Notes: a model not told the origin generated them from the letters alone. Positions 27,447-37,241 are shown, counted from the first letter of the stretch. The stretch: DNA of 64,000 nt from Faecalicatena faecalis (GCF_012524165.2 NZ_JABACJ020000015.1:1-64000); one strand, 5' to 3'. Program-made: numbers and translations.

Positions 27447-27460
27447 ATGAAAATTTTCAT
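27447..27460. promoter_or_regulatory. Perfect 14-bp palindrome upstream of the sugar ABC operon
   Basis: ATGAAAATTTTCAT is a perfect inverted repeat lying about 55 bp before a TATAAT box (27516-27521). It is a plausible operator for the transporter gene starting at 27566. It does not match the CcpA cre consensus well. Confidence 0.4.
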
Positions 27461-27565
27461 GGAATTTGAATATGTTTCTGGATTTTTTATCATATCGTTA
27501 TGAGGGAACATTTTTTATAATAAATACAACAGATATCACACAGGGATCAAAAAGGAGGATGTTTT

Positions 27566-28912
27566 ATGAAAAAGAAAAAATTGATCGCGGTTTTATTGTC
27601 AGCAGCTATGGTTGCAGGAATGATGGCTGGATGCTCCAGCGGGGGCGGCGATGAGAAAAAGGCCGAGGGTGACAAGAAGAGCAGCGGCAGCGGGAAAGTA
27701 TACTATCTGAACTTCAAGCCAGAACAGGCTGACCAGTGGGTAGACCTGGCTAAGAAGTATACGGACGAGACAGGAGTACAGGTGGATGTACAGACTGCAG
27801 CTTCTGGTACATATGAGTCACAGCTTAAATCTGAGATGGCAAAAGAGGAGGCTCCAACACTGTTCCAGGTGAATGGACCTGTCGGACTGGCTACCTGGAA
27901 AGATTACTGCTATGACCTGTCAGGCAGCGATGTATATAAAGACGTTCAGAGTGATGATTATGTATTAAAGGAAGGCGATGAGGTCAAAGGAATCGCATAT
28001 GTAATCGAGACATACGGCATTATCTACAACAAAGCACTGTTGAATAAATATTTCGAGCTTCCAGATGCTGAGATCAAATCCATTGATGACCTGAACAATT
28101 TTGCAGCACTCAAGAAGGTTGCAGACGGAATCCAGGCACATAAGGATGACCTTGGAGTAGAGGGTGCATTTACTTCTGCAGGAATGGATTCCTCCTCTGA
28201 CTGGAGATTCAAGACTCACCTTGCGAACCTGCCGATTTATTATGAATACAAGGACGAAGGAATCACATCCACAGATGCGATCAAAGGAACATACCTGCCA
28301 AATTACAAAGACATCTGGGATTTATACCTGGCAGATGCAACCTGTGAGCCGAACATGATTTCTTCCAAGACAGGTGATGATGCAGCATCCGAATTCGCAC
28401 TTGGCGAGGCTGTTTTCTATCAGAATGGAACATGGGCTTACAATGATATCAAAGACAATGAAGTAGCAGATGAAGATCTGGGAATGCTTCCAATTTATAT
28501 TGGTGTAAAGGGTGAGGAAGACCAGGGACTCTGCACAGGTTCTGAGAACTACTGGTGCGTGAATAAAAATGCATCTGAGGAAGATATCCAGGCAACACTT
28601 GATTTCATGAAATGGGTAGTAGAGAGTGACGAAGGCCGTGACGCTCTGGCAAATGAGATGGGATTCGTAACACCGTTTACTACATTTGATGAGTATCTGC
28701 CGTCCAATCCGCTCGTAAAGGCGAACGATGAGTATACAAAGGCAGGCAAGACACCAGTGAGCTGGAACTTCACTACAATGCCTTCTGAAAACTGGAAGAA
28801 TGATGTTGGAAGCGCACTTCTGGAATATGCACAGGGAACCGGAGACTGGGATGCAGTCAAGACCGCATTTGTTGACGGATGGGCAAAAGAATATAAAGCA
28901 GCGAACGAGTAG
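27566..28912 (+). CDS. Sugar ABC transporter substrate-binding lipoprotein
   Basis: A 448-residue extracellular lipoprotein of the family-1 (maltose-type) binding proteins. The signal peptide ends in a lipobox, MMAGCSS, with the lipid-anchored Cys near residue 23. The mature part shows VQTAASGTYESQLKSEMA, FQVNGPVGLATWKD and YQNGTWAYNDI, typical of carbohydrate binders. AAAGGAGGATG precedes the ATG. First gene of the transporter operon with two permeases downstream; a terminator-like hairpin after it may raise its level relative to the permeases. The sugar is unknown. Confidence 0.92.
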   Translation: MKKKKLIAVLLSAAMVAGMMAGCSSGGGDEKKAEGDKKSSGSGKVYYLNFKPEQADQWVDLAKKYTDETGVQVDVQTAASGTYESQLKSEMAKEEAPTLFQVNGPVGLATWKDYCYDLSGSDVYKDVQSDDYVLKEGDEVKGIAYVIETYGIIYNKALLNKYFELPDAEIKSIDDLNNFAALKKVADGIQAHKDDLGVEGAFTSAGMDSSSDWRFKTHLANLPIYYEYKDEGITSTDAIKGTYLPNYKDIWDLYLADATCEPNMISSKTGDDAASEFALGEAVFYQNGTWAYNDIKDNEVADEDLGMLPIYIGVKGEEDQGLCTGSENYWCVNKNASEEDIQATLDFMKWVVESDEGRDALANEMGFVTPFTTFDEYLPSNPLVKANDEYTKAGKTPVSWNFTTMPSENWKNDVGSALLEYAQGTGDWDAVKTAFVDGWAKEYKAANE

Positions 28913-28983
28913 AATCGTTTATTGTACAACAAGTAAAGAAATCCAAATGAGATCTATCATCAGGATATCCAGATAGGACACAG

Positions 28984-29018
28984 CAAAAGCTCCGGCAGGT
29001 TTGACGGAGCTTTTGTTA
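28984..29018 (+). terminator. Read-through terminator or stabilising hairpin inside the transporter operon
   Basis: CAAAAGCTCCG (28984-28994) pairs perfectly with CGGAGCTTTTG (29005-29015), with TT after it. It sits between the binding-protein gene and the permease genes, where such hairpins commonly reduce downstream expression. Confidence 0.8.
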
Positions 29019-29051
29019 AAGGAAAACAGTGCCTAAGTGAGGAGTGAGAGA

Positions 29052-29894
29052 ATGGAAAAAGCAATAAAAAAACATTTTCCGATATTTGTACTGCCTACAC
29101 TGATTGCATTTACAATCGGGTTTATAGTTCCATTTTTGTTGGGAATTTATTTATCCTTTTGTAAGTTCACGACAGTGACGGACGGGAAATTTGTCGGCTT
29201 GAAGAATTATATGAAAATATTGGATGACCCGACCTTTTTGCATGCAATGTGGTACACGGCATTGTTCACGATCGTGTCTGTACTGCTGATCAACGTGCTT
29301 GCCTTTGCAGTTGCAATCTTGCTGACGAAAGGCATAAAGGGAACAAATATCTTCCGTACCGTATTTTTTATGCCGAACCTGATCGGTGGAATCGTGCTTG
29401 GGTATGTCTGGCAGCTTCTGCTGAACGGTATTCTGGCAAAGGTGGAACGGACACTGACGTATTCTTCTGTCTATGGCTTCTGGGGGCTGGTCATCCTGAT
29501 GTGCTGGCAGCAGGTGGGGTATATGATGATCATTTATATTTCCGGTATCCAGAATATTCCGGGAGAGCTGATCGAAGCGGCCAAGATCGACGGGGCGAGT
29601 TCCAGGCAGGTATTAAAAAGCGTGATCATACCGATGGTCATGCCGTCCATTACGATCTGTACCTTCCTGACACTGACCAATGGATTCAAGCTCTTTGACC
29701 AGAACCTGGCGTTGACCAACGGAGCACCGTCTAAAATGTCTGAGCTGCTGGCGTTGAATATCTACAATACATTCTACGGCAGGCCGGGATATGAAGGGGT
29801 AGGACAGGCGAAAGCAGTGATCTTCTTCATCATCGTTGGTGTCATTGCAGTGATTCAGAATAAACTGACCAGATCGAAGGAGGTGCAGCAGTAA
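29052..29894 (+). CDS. Sugar ABC transporter permease (MalF type)
   Basis: A 280-residue permease with six hydrophobic segments. The conserved EAA loop that contacts the ATPase reads LIEAAKIDGASSRQVLKSVI near residue 185. The start ATG at 29052 is preceded by GAGGAG; the GTG at 29037 is rejected. It overlaps the next permease gene's start region (TAATG). With the binding protein and the MalG-type partner it forms a sugar importer, but no ATPase is encoded in the operon; the MsmK-type protein at 58.3 kb could serve. Confidence 0.92.
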   Translation: MEKAIKKHFPIFVLPTLIAFTIGFIVPFLLGIYLSFCKFTTVTDGKFVGLKNYMKILDDPTFLHAMWYTALFTIVSVLLINVLAFAVAILLTKGIKGTNIFRTVFFMPNLIGGIVLGYVWQLLLNGILAKVERTLTYSSVYGFWGLVILMCWQQVGYMMIIYISGIQNIPGELIEAAKIDGASSRQVLKSVIIPMVMPSITICTFLTLTNGFKLFDQNLALTNGAPSKMSELLALNIYNTFYGRPGYEGVGQAKAVIFFIIVGVIAVIQNKLTRSKEVQQ

Positions 29895-30730
29895 TGAAGA
29901 AAAAGACAAAGCATGGATGGCTTCTGACAGTCTTCTTCAGCATTCTTAGTGTGCTGTATTTATATCCGATTTTGTTGGTCTTTATCAATTCATTTAAGAA
30001 AAAGGCTTATATCAGCAAATTCCCGTTCAAGATTCCTACAGACAATATGTTCGTAGGGCTGGAGAACTATATCCGGGGAATCGAGAAGACGGGACTGATC
30101 TCGGCATTTGGATGGAGCTTATTCATTACCATCGGCTCCGTGGCTGCGATTATCCTGTGCTGTTCCATGTGTGCATGGTACATCAGCAGGGTGCATACGA
30201 AGTTTACCAGTTTTTTATATCTGCTGTGCCTTTTTGCCATGATCGTGCCGTTCCAGATGGAGATGTATACGCTATCTAAGGTCGCAAATATGCTGCATCT
30301 TGGCAATCCGTGGGGAATCATTATCATATATCTGGGATTTGGAGCGGGACTTTCCGTCTTCATGTTCACCGGGTTCATGAAGTCGATTCCGCTTGAGATC
30401 GAGGAGGCGGCCATGATAGACGGATGTACACCTTTACAGACCTATTTCAAGATTGTGATGCCGATTACAAAGCCGACCTGTGTGACGGTCACAATTCTAC
30501 AGGCAATGTGGGTGTGGAATGACTATCTTCTGCCATCTCTCGTGTTGGACACTAGAAAATATAAGACCATTCCGATCGCAGTTCAGTATCTGAAAGGCGG
30601 TTATGGCTCTGTGGATATGGGAGCAATGATGGGAACTCTGGTATTGGCGATCGTACCAATTATTATTTTCTATCTTGCATGTCAGAAATACATTATTGAA
30701 GGCGTGGTCGCAGGGGCTGTCAAGGGCTAG
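29894..30730 (+). CDS. Sugar ABC transporter permease (MalG type)
   Basis: A 278-residue permease with six hydrophobic segments (first near residues 8-30, LLTVFFSILSVLYLYPILLV). The EAA loop IEEAAMIDGCTPLQTYFKIV lies near residue 170. Its ATG overlaps the MalF stop, so the pair is co-translated. The C-terminus ends inside the membrane region with YIIEGVVAGAVKG, typical for MalG relatives. Confidence 0.92.
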   Translation: MKKKTKHGWLLTVFFSILSVLYLYPILLVFINSFKKKAYISKFPFKIPTDNMFVGLENYIRGIEKTGLISAFGWSLFITIGSVAAIILCCSMCAWYISRVHTKFTSFLYLLCLFAMIVPFQMEMYTLSKVANMLHLGNPWGIIIIYLGFGAGLSVFMFTGFMKSIPLEIEEAAMIDGCTPLQTYFKIVMPITKPTCVTVTILQAMWVWNDYLLPSLVLDTRKYKTIPIAVQYLKGGYGSVDMGAMMGTLVLAIVPIIIFYLACQKYIIEGVVAGAVKG

Positions 30731-30786
30731 AATGCTTGTAATGTCCAGACAGATGTTTTATAATAAAAAAGACTCGTAAACATAGA

Positions 30787-30836
30787 AGCAGCAGTATCCT
30801 TCTGTCTTAAGAGGCAGACGGGCACTGCTGTTTTAA
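30787..30836 (+). terminator. Terminator after the permease genes
   Basis: CAGCAGT (30789-30795) pairs with ACTGCTG (30824-30830), extended by inner CTGTC/GACGG-like pairs, and is followed by four T's. It separates the transporter from the YesN/YesM genes. Confidence 0.7.
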
Positions 30837-30859
30837 ACTATTTATAAAAGGGATGCACA

Positions 30860-32395
30860 ATGATTACGATACTGATAGTGGATGACGAAAAACTGGAACG
30901 CAGCGGAATCAAGTTTCTTTTGAAACGGGAAAGTGAAGAATTGGAGATTTTAGAGGCAGAGAATGGGAAGGCGGCGCTTGGAATCTTACAATCCAAGAGG
31001 GTCGACATCCTGTTTTCAGATATTAAGATGCCTTATATGAATGGTCTGGAACTGGCCGGGAAGGCGAGAGAGCTGTCTCCTGAGATGGAGATCGTGATTT
31101 TCAGTGGTTATAACGATTTTACCTATGCAAGGGATGCGATGCGGTATGGTGTCGTGGATTATGTATTAAAACCTGTCAATCCTGATGAATTCCATAAGAC
31201 CTACAGCAGGGTGATCGGGAAGCTCAAGGAACGCTCTGAACAGGAGCAGAGGCGGTTAGCAGAAGAGAATGATTTAAAAAAGTACCTTCTGTTGAATTAT
31301 CTTTATTCAGGCGGCGAAGAAGAGAAGCATAAGCTGGAACAGATTTCAACAGAGGAGTGGGACGGATATACAAGGATGATCCTGTCAGGGAGTTCGGATA
31401 ACTTTTTTGAATCAGAGGAGGAGCCGATCGTCTTCGGACTAAAAGAGAAGATAGGGAGGGGGTTCTTTTATCTGAATTTGAATTCGAATGAATCTCTCTT
31501 TTTATTCTCTGAAAAGTATTCTGATTATGAACATCTGGCTAATCAGATGTATCAGTTCTTCCACCAGCACTTTGATGCGGAGTGTTATTTTGTTGTCAGT
31601 GAACCGATTACGGGGCTTGTAAAGATGCCCAAACAGTTCCAAAAGATGGAGGAACTGTTAGAAGAGCAGTTCTATCAGCCGAAGCAGCACGTGTTCTTGG
31701 TGGGACATAGACCGGAGGAAGTAAGTGCAGAGGCAGTCAGGGATGCAGAAGTGTTAGAAAGCATTTCAGCGGACATTAAGTATCAGGATATGGCACGCTT
31801 ATGGCAGGATTTTCACCTATTAGAGCAGAGATATTGTACAGAAAAGCAGTTTTCGGAGATGTATGTGAAGTTCGTATTTTCTGGAATCGTGAAGGAAATC
31901 TACCAGGCGATGCCTTCTGTGGGAGAAAAGGAGCTTTCCCGGACAGTCGACCGGCTCTATCGCTGTAAGACGATTCGGGAGGTGCTGAATATTACAGAGA
32001 AGTGCATTAAGGAGCTGGAAGAGGGGCAGGAGGAGAAGGATGAGGGCTTCCGCAGGGAGATTGCCCAGGTCAAGAGTTATATCTGTCACAATTATCAACA
32101 GAATCTAAGTGTGGAGATGCTGGCTGAACAGGTGTATCTGTCTGCGGGATATCTCAGTGCCGTATTCAAAGAGGAGACAGGGATGAACCTGAACCGTTTT
32201 ATCCGTGAGGTGCGGATGAATAAGGCAAAAGAGATGCTTGCAGATACGAATATGAAGATTACACAGATTGCGAAGGCCGTGGGATTTTCTAATACATCTT
32301 ATTTTTGCAGAAGCTTCCGGGAATTTTTCGGGAATTCACCGGAATCCTGCAGACGGGGAGATATGAATGATCAGGAAGCTGCTTCAGAACTATAA
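30860..32395 (+). CDS. YesN-type response regulator with AraC DNA-binding domain
   Basis: A 511-residue regulator: N-terminal receiver (residues 1-120, phospho-acceptor Asp54 in DILFSDIKMPYM), a long variable middle (about 130-395) and a C-terminal AraC helix-turn-helix pair (about 405-505, with LSVEMLAEQVYLSAGYLSAV and KITQIAKAVGFSNTSYF). YesN regulators usually control sugar ABC transporters and glycoside hydrolases in response to their YesM partner. The following kinase gene starts within its last codons (29-nt overlap). The likely target is the sugar transporter just upstream. Confidence 0.92.
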   Translation: MITILIVDDEKLERSGIKFLLKRESEELEILEAENGKAALGILQSKRVDILFSDIKMPYMNGLELAGKARELSPEMEIVIFSGYNDFTYARDAMRYGVVDYVLKPVNPDEFHKTYSRVIGKLKERSEQEQRRLAEENDLKKYLLLNYLYSGGEEEKHKLEQISTEEWDGYTRMILSGSSDNFFESEEEPIVFGLKEKIGRGFFYLNLNSNESLFLFSEKYSDYEHLANQMYQFFHQHFDAECYFVVSEPITGLVKMPKQFQKMEELLEEQFYQPKQHVFLVGHRPEEVSAEAVRDAEVLESISADIKYQDMARLWQDFHLLEQRYCTEKQFSEMYVKFVFSGIVKEIYQAMPSVGEKELSRTVDRLYRCKTIREVLNITEKCIKELEEGQEEKDEGFRREIAQVKSYICHNYQQNLSVEMLAEQVYLSAGYLSAVFKEETGMNLNRFIREVRMNKAKEMLADTNMKITQIAKAVGFSNTSYFCRSFREFFGNSPESCRRGDMNDQEAASEL

Positions 32396-34088
32396 AGATT
32401 TAAAGTATCGGAACAAGATTATGCTGCTTACGATTGCAGCAGGAATCATTCCGGTCGCGATCATTGTTGCTTACATGCAGACAGGGATGATCCGGCAGTT
32501 GAAATCCAGAGAGACGGACAGTATGGATAAGTCGGTGAGCCAGTCGGTAAAAAGCATTGAAAATCAGGTCCAGATTTATGAGAATCTAATTGATTACCTC
32601 TCTTATTCTAAGGACCTTAGAAATGTCCTGAACCAGAAAAAGGGCGGGGACTATGAAAATTATGTCCATTACACAGATGTGGTCGATCCCATCCTGGAGA
32701 TGCCTCTGGTATACCATCAGGAGATCAAGGGCATTACGGTCTATTCGGATAATATCGAGGTGGCGCATGGGACTACTCTCGTGCCTTTGAGCGAGATACA
32801 GAACGAATCGTGGTATGCACATCTGACAGAGGGAAATCTGTTGGAGTGGTTCGTCAGGCGCGGGGCAGGGACCGAGATTGTCGCGGCACGAAAATTTTAT
32901 GGAGATCAGGATATCTCTGCAGTGCTGGTGATGCGTTTGGACTACGATAAAGTTCTGGAACCGTTCAGCAATCTGCTCAAGGATAATACAGGAGGAATCG
33001 TGCTGGATGCAGATGGACACGTTGTATACTCTGATTATTCCATGGAGCAGGAATACCGCCCTGAAAAGGCAGACTCTTTGAATTATCTGCGGGAACATTA
33101 TGTATGCTCTGAACAGAGGATGTCTAATACAGACTGGACCTTCTGTATCTATCGTCCAGAGAAGGTAATCACAAGGTCCACCCATCAGCTCGTGATGCGC
33201 AACATTCCAATTATTGGAATCTGTATTATTCTGCTGGCACTTTTGAGTTATTTCTTCTCGAAGCGCCTGGTATCCTGTCTGGAGCGCCTGACCGAGAATA
33301 TGAACCAGGTACAGCTTGGGTTCAGAAAGGTAACGGTGCACAGTGATTCCAAGGATGAGGTCGGCACACTGATTCGTTCCTTCAGCCGGATGATGGATGA
33401 ACTGGACAAGCTGATTTCCGAGGTATATGAGGCGAAGATTGAATTGCAGCATACAGAGATGCGCGCATTGCAGGCACAGATCAATCCTCATTTTCTGTAC
33501 AACTCTCTGTCAATCATCAACTGGAAAGCAATTGAAGCCGGTGAAGATGAAATCAGCAGAGTGACACTGGACCTTTCGACGTACTACAGGACCAGCCTGA
33601 ACCGGGGAGAGACCATGACCACGGTGGAAAATGAAGTGAATAATATCCGTGCCTATCTGCGGATTCAGCGGATCATGCATGACGATAATTTTCAAGTCAA
33701 GGAGGATATAGACCCGGCATTGTACCACTATGAAATTCCAAAGCTGATTCTCCAGCCCCTTGTGGAAAATGCCATTGAGCATGGACTCGATCTGTCAGAG
33801 CGGACGGACCGTCAGCTCACGATTACAGTGAAACAAAAAGAGGAGAAGCTTTTGTTCAGTGTGAGGGACAATGGGAACGGAATGTCTAAAGAACAGGCAG
33901 AGCAGATTCTGGGATATCAGTCCCCGGGATATGGGGTGCATAACGTATATGACAGGATTAAACTGCTTTATAAGGAGGAAGGACATATGATAATTGAGAG
34001 CAGCGAAGGAAAAGGAACCTGTGTGAAGATTTTGATTCCCACACGCGCAGCAGGTCTCAAGGAAAGGAGCAGGATCGACAAGGCATGA
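32367..34088 (+). CDS. YesM-type sensor histidine kinase
   Basis: A 573-residue membrane kinase: a transmembrane helix (about residues 19-39), an extracellular Cache-like sensor (about 40-280), a second membrane helix (about 286-304), a HAMP domain, and a HisKA_7TM-like core with phospho-acceptor His375 in QINPHFLYNSLSIINW. The ATPase part contains VENAIEHGLD and VRDNGNGMS. It pairs with the YesN regulator upstream and overlaps it by 29 nt. Its stop overlaps the ATG of the binding lipoprotein that follows, so all three proteins are made together. Confidence 0.92.
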   Translation: MIRKLLQNYKDLKYRNKIMLLTIAAGIIPVAIIVAYMQTGMIRQLKSRETDSMDKSVSQSVKSIENQVQIYENLIDYLSYSKDLRNVLNQKKGGDYENYVHYTDVVDPILEMPLVYHQEIKGITVYSDNIEVAHGTTLVPLSEIQNESWYAHLTEGNLLEWFVRRGAGTEIVAARKFYGDQDISAVLVMRLDYDKVLEPFSNLLKDNTGGIVLDADGHVVYSDYSMEQEYRPEKADSLNYLREHYVCSEQRMSNTDWTFCIYRPEKVITRSTHQLVMRNIPIIGICIILLALLSYFFSKRLVSCLERLTENMNQVQLGFRKVTVHSDSKDEVGTLIRSFSRMMDELDKLISEVYEAKIELQHTEMRALQAQINPHFLYNSLSIINWKAIEAGEDEISRVTLDLSTYYRTSLNRGETMTTVENEVNNIRAYLRIQRIMHDDNFQVKEDIDPALYHYEIPKLILQPLVENAIEHGLDLSERTDRQLTITVKQKEEKLLFSVRDNGNGMSKEQAEQILGYQSPGYGVHNVYDRIKLLYKEEGHMIIESSEGKGTCVKILIPTRAAGLKERSRIDKA

Positions 34089-35788
34089 AGAGAAACAAAC
34101 AGAATCTAGGTATCCAGCTTTCATTATGTCTATTTCTTACAGTAGGGCTTCTGGCGGTATCGTTAAGTGGATGCAGTCAGGAGGAATCAAATAAAGCCCC
34201 GGAGATATCAAGTGAGTTAAAGACGGGGGAAGACTTGGCGGCTGAAACAGAAGAGGCCGCACACACTCCGCTTAGCAGATATCCCGAGACAGTGACCTAC
34301 ACCCTTGGGAAGATAGCAGGAGCCAATCATGCAAATCTTCCTGTAGGAGCGACTTATGAGGATAATGCTTATACCAGATATCTGCGTCAGACGCTGAACA
34401 TTCAGAACAAGGATCTATTTGAATTGGAAGATGGTGCGACCTATGAGCAGGCAGTGGAGATGTCGATTGAAGATAATGATATCCCGGATATACTTGTGAT
34501 CAAAGGCCGTGATACTCTAAAGGAGTTGGTCAGACAGGGAATGGTGGAGGACTTATCCCAGGTCTATGAAGAGTGTACCACAGACCGGATCAAGGAGATG
34601 TATGCAAGCTGCGGGGAAAACCTGCTGGATTCGGCTACATTTGATGGAAAACTGTATGCATTTCCTGACACGGCTGTGGATCAGGGAACCATGCTGATCT
34701 GGATGCGGGCAGACTGGATTGAGGAGCTGGGACTAGAAGAGCCTAAGAATATGGGGGAAGCCATGGAGATACTGCGTCGATTTGTAGAGGCAGATATGGC
34801 CGGAGACCACAGTACAGTAGGACTGGCTTTGAGTACGGAGCTGGTATCCGGGATCAGCTCTACATATGGTGCAGACCCTATTTTTACAGAGTTTGGAGCA
34901 GTTCCGGGGAAATGGACCCTGGATCGTCAGGGGAATGTAGTATATGGTTCTGTTCTTGAGGAGACGAAGGCGGCGTTGGAATATATGCATGAGCTGTATG
35001 AACAAGGAATTCTGGACCCGCACTTTTTGCTGCGCAGGACAGAGAATCTGGACCAGATGGTAGCAGAAGGAAAGTGTGGTGCCTTGTTTGGATACTGGTG
35101 GGCACCGAATAATCCATTGAGTACCACAGGCAAAGGAGACCGGGCAGTAGCGTGGAAGCCTTATTTATTGAACCGTAGAGAGCAGGCCGTGCTGGAATCT
35201 TATAATGACCGGCAGTATGTGGTAGTGAGAGAGGGATACGAGCATCCTGAAATCGTAGGGAAGTATGTGAGCGCCCTCTTTGACCATGCCCGCTATGAGG
35301 ACCGGAATGCCCGGGATATCAATGACTATTTTTCTATGAATGTGGACCCCACTGCACGTCCTATGAACATCAATGTGGATTATTGGGACAGTATTTACCG
35401 TACTACGGATAATATTATGAAGGTAATGGATGGAAAAATGCGTATTCAGGAACTGACCGGGATGGAGAGGGCCTACTATGAAACATGTAAATCCTATAAG
35501 GACGGTAATCTGACCACAGTGAATGCCTGGGCGGCTTATGCTTCCAGGATACAGGCGGTCAGTCTGCTCTCTGAATCAGGCAGGGGAACTCTTCCATTGA
35601 CTATGGGAGAGGCAGACGGGGAGATTCCGAGACATTTGCAGAGCCTGGAAAATGAAGCTTTTCTGCAGATTATCTGTGGAGAGAAACCAGTTGATTATTT
35701 TGAAGAGTTTGTAGAGGAGTGGTACCGGGAAGGAGGAATAGAGCTGACACAGCAGGTGCAGGATGGATATCAGGAACAGAGCAGATGA
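34085..35788 (+). CDS. Extracellular solute-binding lipoprotein coupled to YesMN
   Basis: A 567-residue lipoprotein of the family-1 binding proteins (LplA-like). The signal peptide (about residues 1-29) ends in a lipobox, VSLSGCSQ. The mature part has features of oligosaccharide binders (AFPDTAVDQGTMLIWMRADW, GALFGYWWAPNNPLS). Its ATGA start overlaps the kinase stop. No permease gene follows, so it may work as a sensing accessory for the kinase or feed a transporter elsewhere. It differs from the transporter's own binding protein at 27.6 kb, which is 448 residues long. Confidence 0.88.
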   Translation: MKRNKQNLGIQLSLCLFLTVGLLAVSLSGCSQEESNKAPEISSELKTGEDLAAETEEAAHTPLSRYPETVTYTLGKIAGANHANLPVGATYEDNAYTRYLRQTLNIQNKDLFELEDGATYEQAVEMSIEDNDIPDILVIKGRDTLKELVRQGMVEDLSQVYEECTTDRIKEMYASCGENLLDSATFDGKLYAFPDTAVDQGTMLIWMRADWIEELGLEEPKNMGEAMEILRRFVEADMAGDHSTVGLALSTELVSGISSTYGADPIFTEFGAVPGKWTLDRQGNVVYGSVLEETKAALEYMHELYEQGILDPHFLLRRTENLDQMVAEGKCGALFGYWWAPNNPLSTTGKGDRAVAWKPYLLNRREQAVLESYNDRQYVVVREGYEHPEIVGKYVSALFDHARYEDRNARDINDYFSMNVDPTARPMNINVDYWDSIYRTTDNIMKVMDGKMRIQELTGMERAYYETCKSYKDGNLTTVNAWAAYASRIQAVSLLSESGRGTLPLTMGEADGEIPRHLQSLENEAFLQIICGEKPVDYFEEFVEEWYREGGIELTQQVQDGYQEQSR

Positions 35789-35834
35789 AAATGACGGGGC
35801 TTATGTAAAAGAGAAGCCAAAAGGAGGATGTACT

Positions 35835-37241
35835 ATGGCAAAATACAAATGTGGAGTATGTGGGTTTATTTATGATGAGGACAAGGAAGAGGTGCCGTTC
35901 CAGGAATTGAGCGCCTGCCCGGTATGCAGACAGCCGGTACGTGTTTTCCAAAAGGAAGACGAACAGGAGGAGGGAAAGGAACATGAGATTCCTTCCGTTG
36001 AAAAGGAGCAGGACCCGCTTGCTTACGCACCGGAGTTCTACAGAAAAGACGATTCCTGCCGTTTTATGGAGGAGATACATCAGATGGCGGTGACCGGAAA
36101 GCCGATTATCGAGGCGATGGGAACCAAGATGCCAATGCCAGATTGGGACGACATCCTGATTCTCGGTGCACAGTTGAATCCACCGCCGCTTCATGAGCAT
36201 GCCAAGGTGAACATCCAGACGGTAATTGGTAAGAATGCAAAGAAGCCGATGGTGCTGGATGGCCCAGTCTATATTTCCCATATGTCCTTTGGTGCACTGT
36301 CCAAGGAGACAAAGATTTCCCTGGCGAAGGGATCTGCCTTGGCAGGAACCGCAATGTGCAGCGGGGAAGGCGGGATTCTGCCGGAGGAGATGGAAGCGGC
36401 CCATAAGTATATCTTTGAGTATGTTCCGAACAAGTACAGTGTCACACCCGAGAATCTTCGGAATGTCGATGCCATTGAATTGAAGATCGGGCAGGGAACG
36501 AAGCCTGGAATGGGCGGTCATCTGCCGGGACGAAAGGTGACCCCGGAGATCGCCGCTGTCAGGAATAAACCGCTGGGGCAGGACGTAATCAGCCCATCTA
36601 AGTTCGAGGAGGTCAATTCAAAGGAGGATCTAAAGGATCTGGTATCACAGCTTCGAATCGCTTCTGACGGACGGCCTATCGGAATCAAGATTGCAGCGGG
36701 CAGGATTGAAAAGGATCTGGAGTACTGTATATTCGCAGAGCCGGATTTTATCACCATTGACGGACGCGGAGGAGCGACCGGTGCAAGCCCGCGCCTGATA
36801 CGAGACTCTACCAGTGTTCCGACGATCTATGCTCTATACCGTGCTAAGAAGTATTTAAGAGAGCATGGGGCGGATGATATCAGCCTGGTGATTACGGGCG
36901 GACTTAGAGTTTCTTCTGACTTTGCAAAGGCGATCGCGATGGGAGCAGATGCAGTGGCAGTCGCATCCGCAGGCCTGATTGCAGCGGCCTGTCAGCAGTA
37001 CCGCATCTGTGGGAGCGGAAACTGTCCGGTCGGAGTGGCAACACAGAATCCCGAGCTGCGGGAAAGGCTGAAGATAGAAGCGGCTTCCCAGAGAGTCGGT
37101 AATTTCTTGAACTGTAGTTTTGAGGAACTCAAGACATTTGGGCGTATTACAGGGCACCAGGATATCCATGATCTGAGCGTAGATGATCTGTGCACGATCA
37201 GCAGGGAGATATCTGAGTTTACAGATATACCACATGCATAG
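35835..37241 (+). CDS. Rubredoxin-like/glutamate synthase domain fusion (FMN-binding)
   Basis: A 468-residue redox enzyme. The first 35 residues form a rubredoxin-like motif (CGVCGFIYDEDK and CPVCRQ), followed by an acidic linker. Residues about 75-468 match the FMN-binding glutamate synthase domain (GltB C-terminal type), with the barrel signatures SHMSFGALSKETKISLAKG, KIGQGTKPGMGGHLPG and the 3Fe-4S motif ACQQYRICGSGNCPVG (CX5CX4C). It lacks the glutaminase domain of full GltB. AAAGGAGGATG sits 6-7 nt before the ATG; an earlier in-frame ATG at 35763 overlaps the lipoprotein gene and is rejected. The substrate is uncertain. Confidence 0.9.
   Translation: MAKYKCGVCGFIYDEDKEEVPFQELSACPVCRQPVRVFQKEDEQEEGKEHEIPSVEKEQDPLAYAPEFYRKDDSCRFMEEIHQMAVTGKPIIEAMGTKMPMPDWDDILILGAQLNPPPLHEHAKVNIQTVIGKNAKKPMVLDGPVYISHMSFGALSKETKISLAKGSALAGTAMCSGEGGILPEEMEAAHKYIFEYVPNKYSVTPENLRNVDAIELKIGQGTKPGMGGHLPGRKVTPEIAAVRNKPLGQDVISPSKFEEVNSKEDLKDLVSQLRIASDGRPIGIKIAAGRIEKDLEYCIFAEPDFITIDGRGGATGASPRLIRDSTSVPTIYALYRAKKYLREHGADDISLVITGGLRVSSDFAKAIAMGADAVAVASAGLIAAACQQYRICGSGNCPVGVATQNPELRERLKIEAASQRVGNFLNCSFEELKTFGRITGHQDIHDLSVDDLCTISREISEFTDIPHA

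Noticed and set aside
32586..33491. Minus-strand open frame of 301 codons inside the YesM gene
   Set aside because: Antisense to a well-supported kinase and His/Ile/Cys-rich without domains.
35670..36521. Minus-strand open frame of 283 codons
   Set aside because: Antisense to the lipoprotein end and the glutamate-synthase-like gene; no motif or ribosome site.
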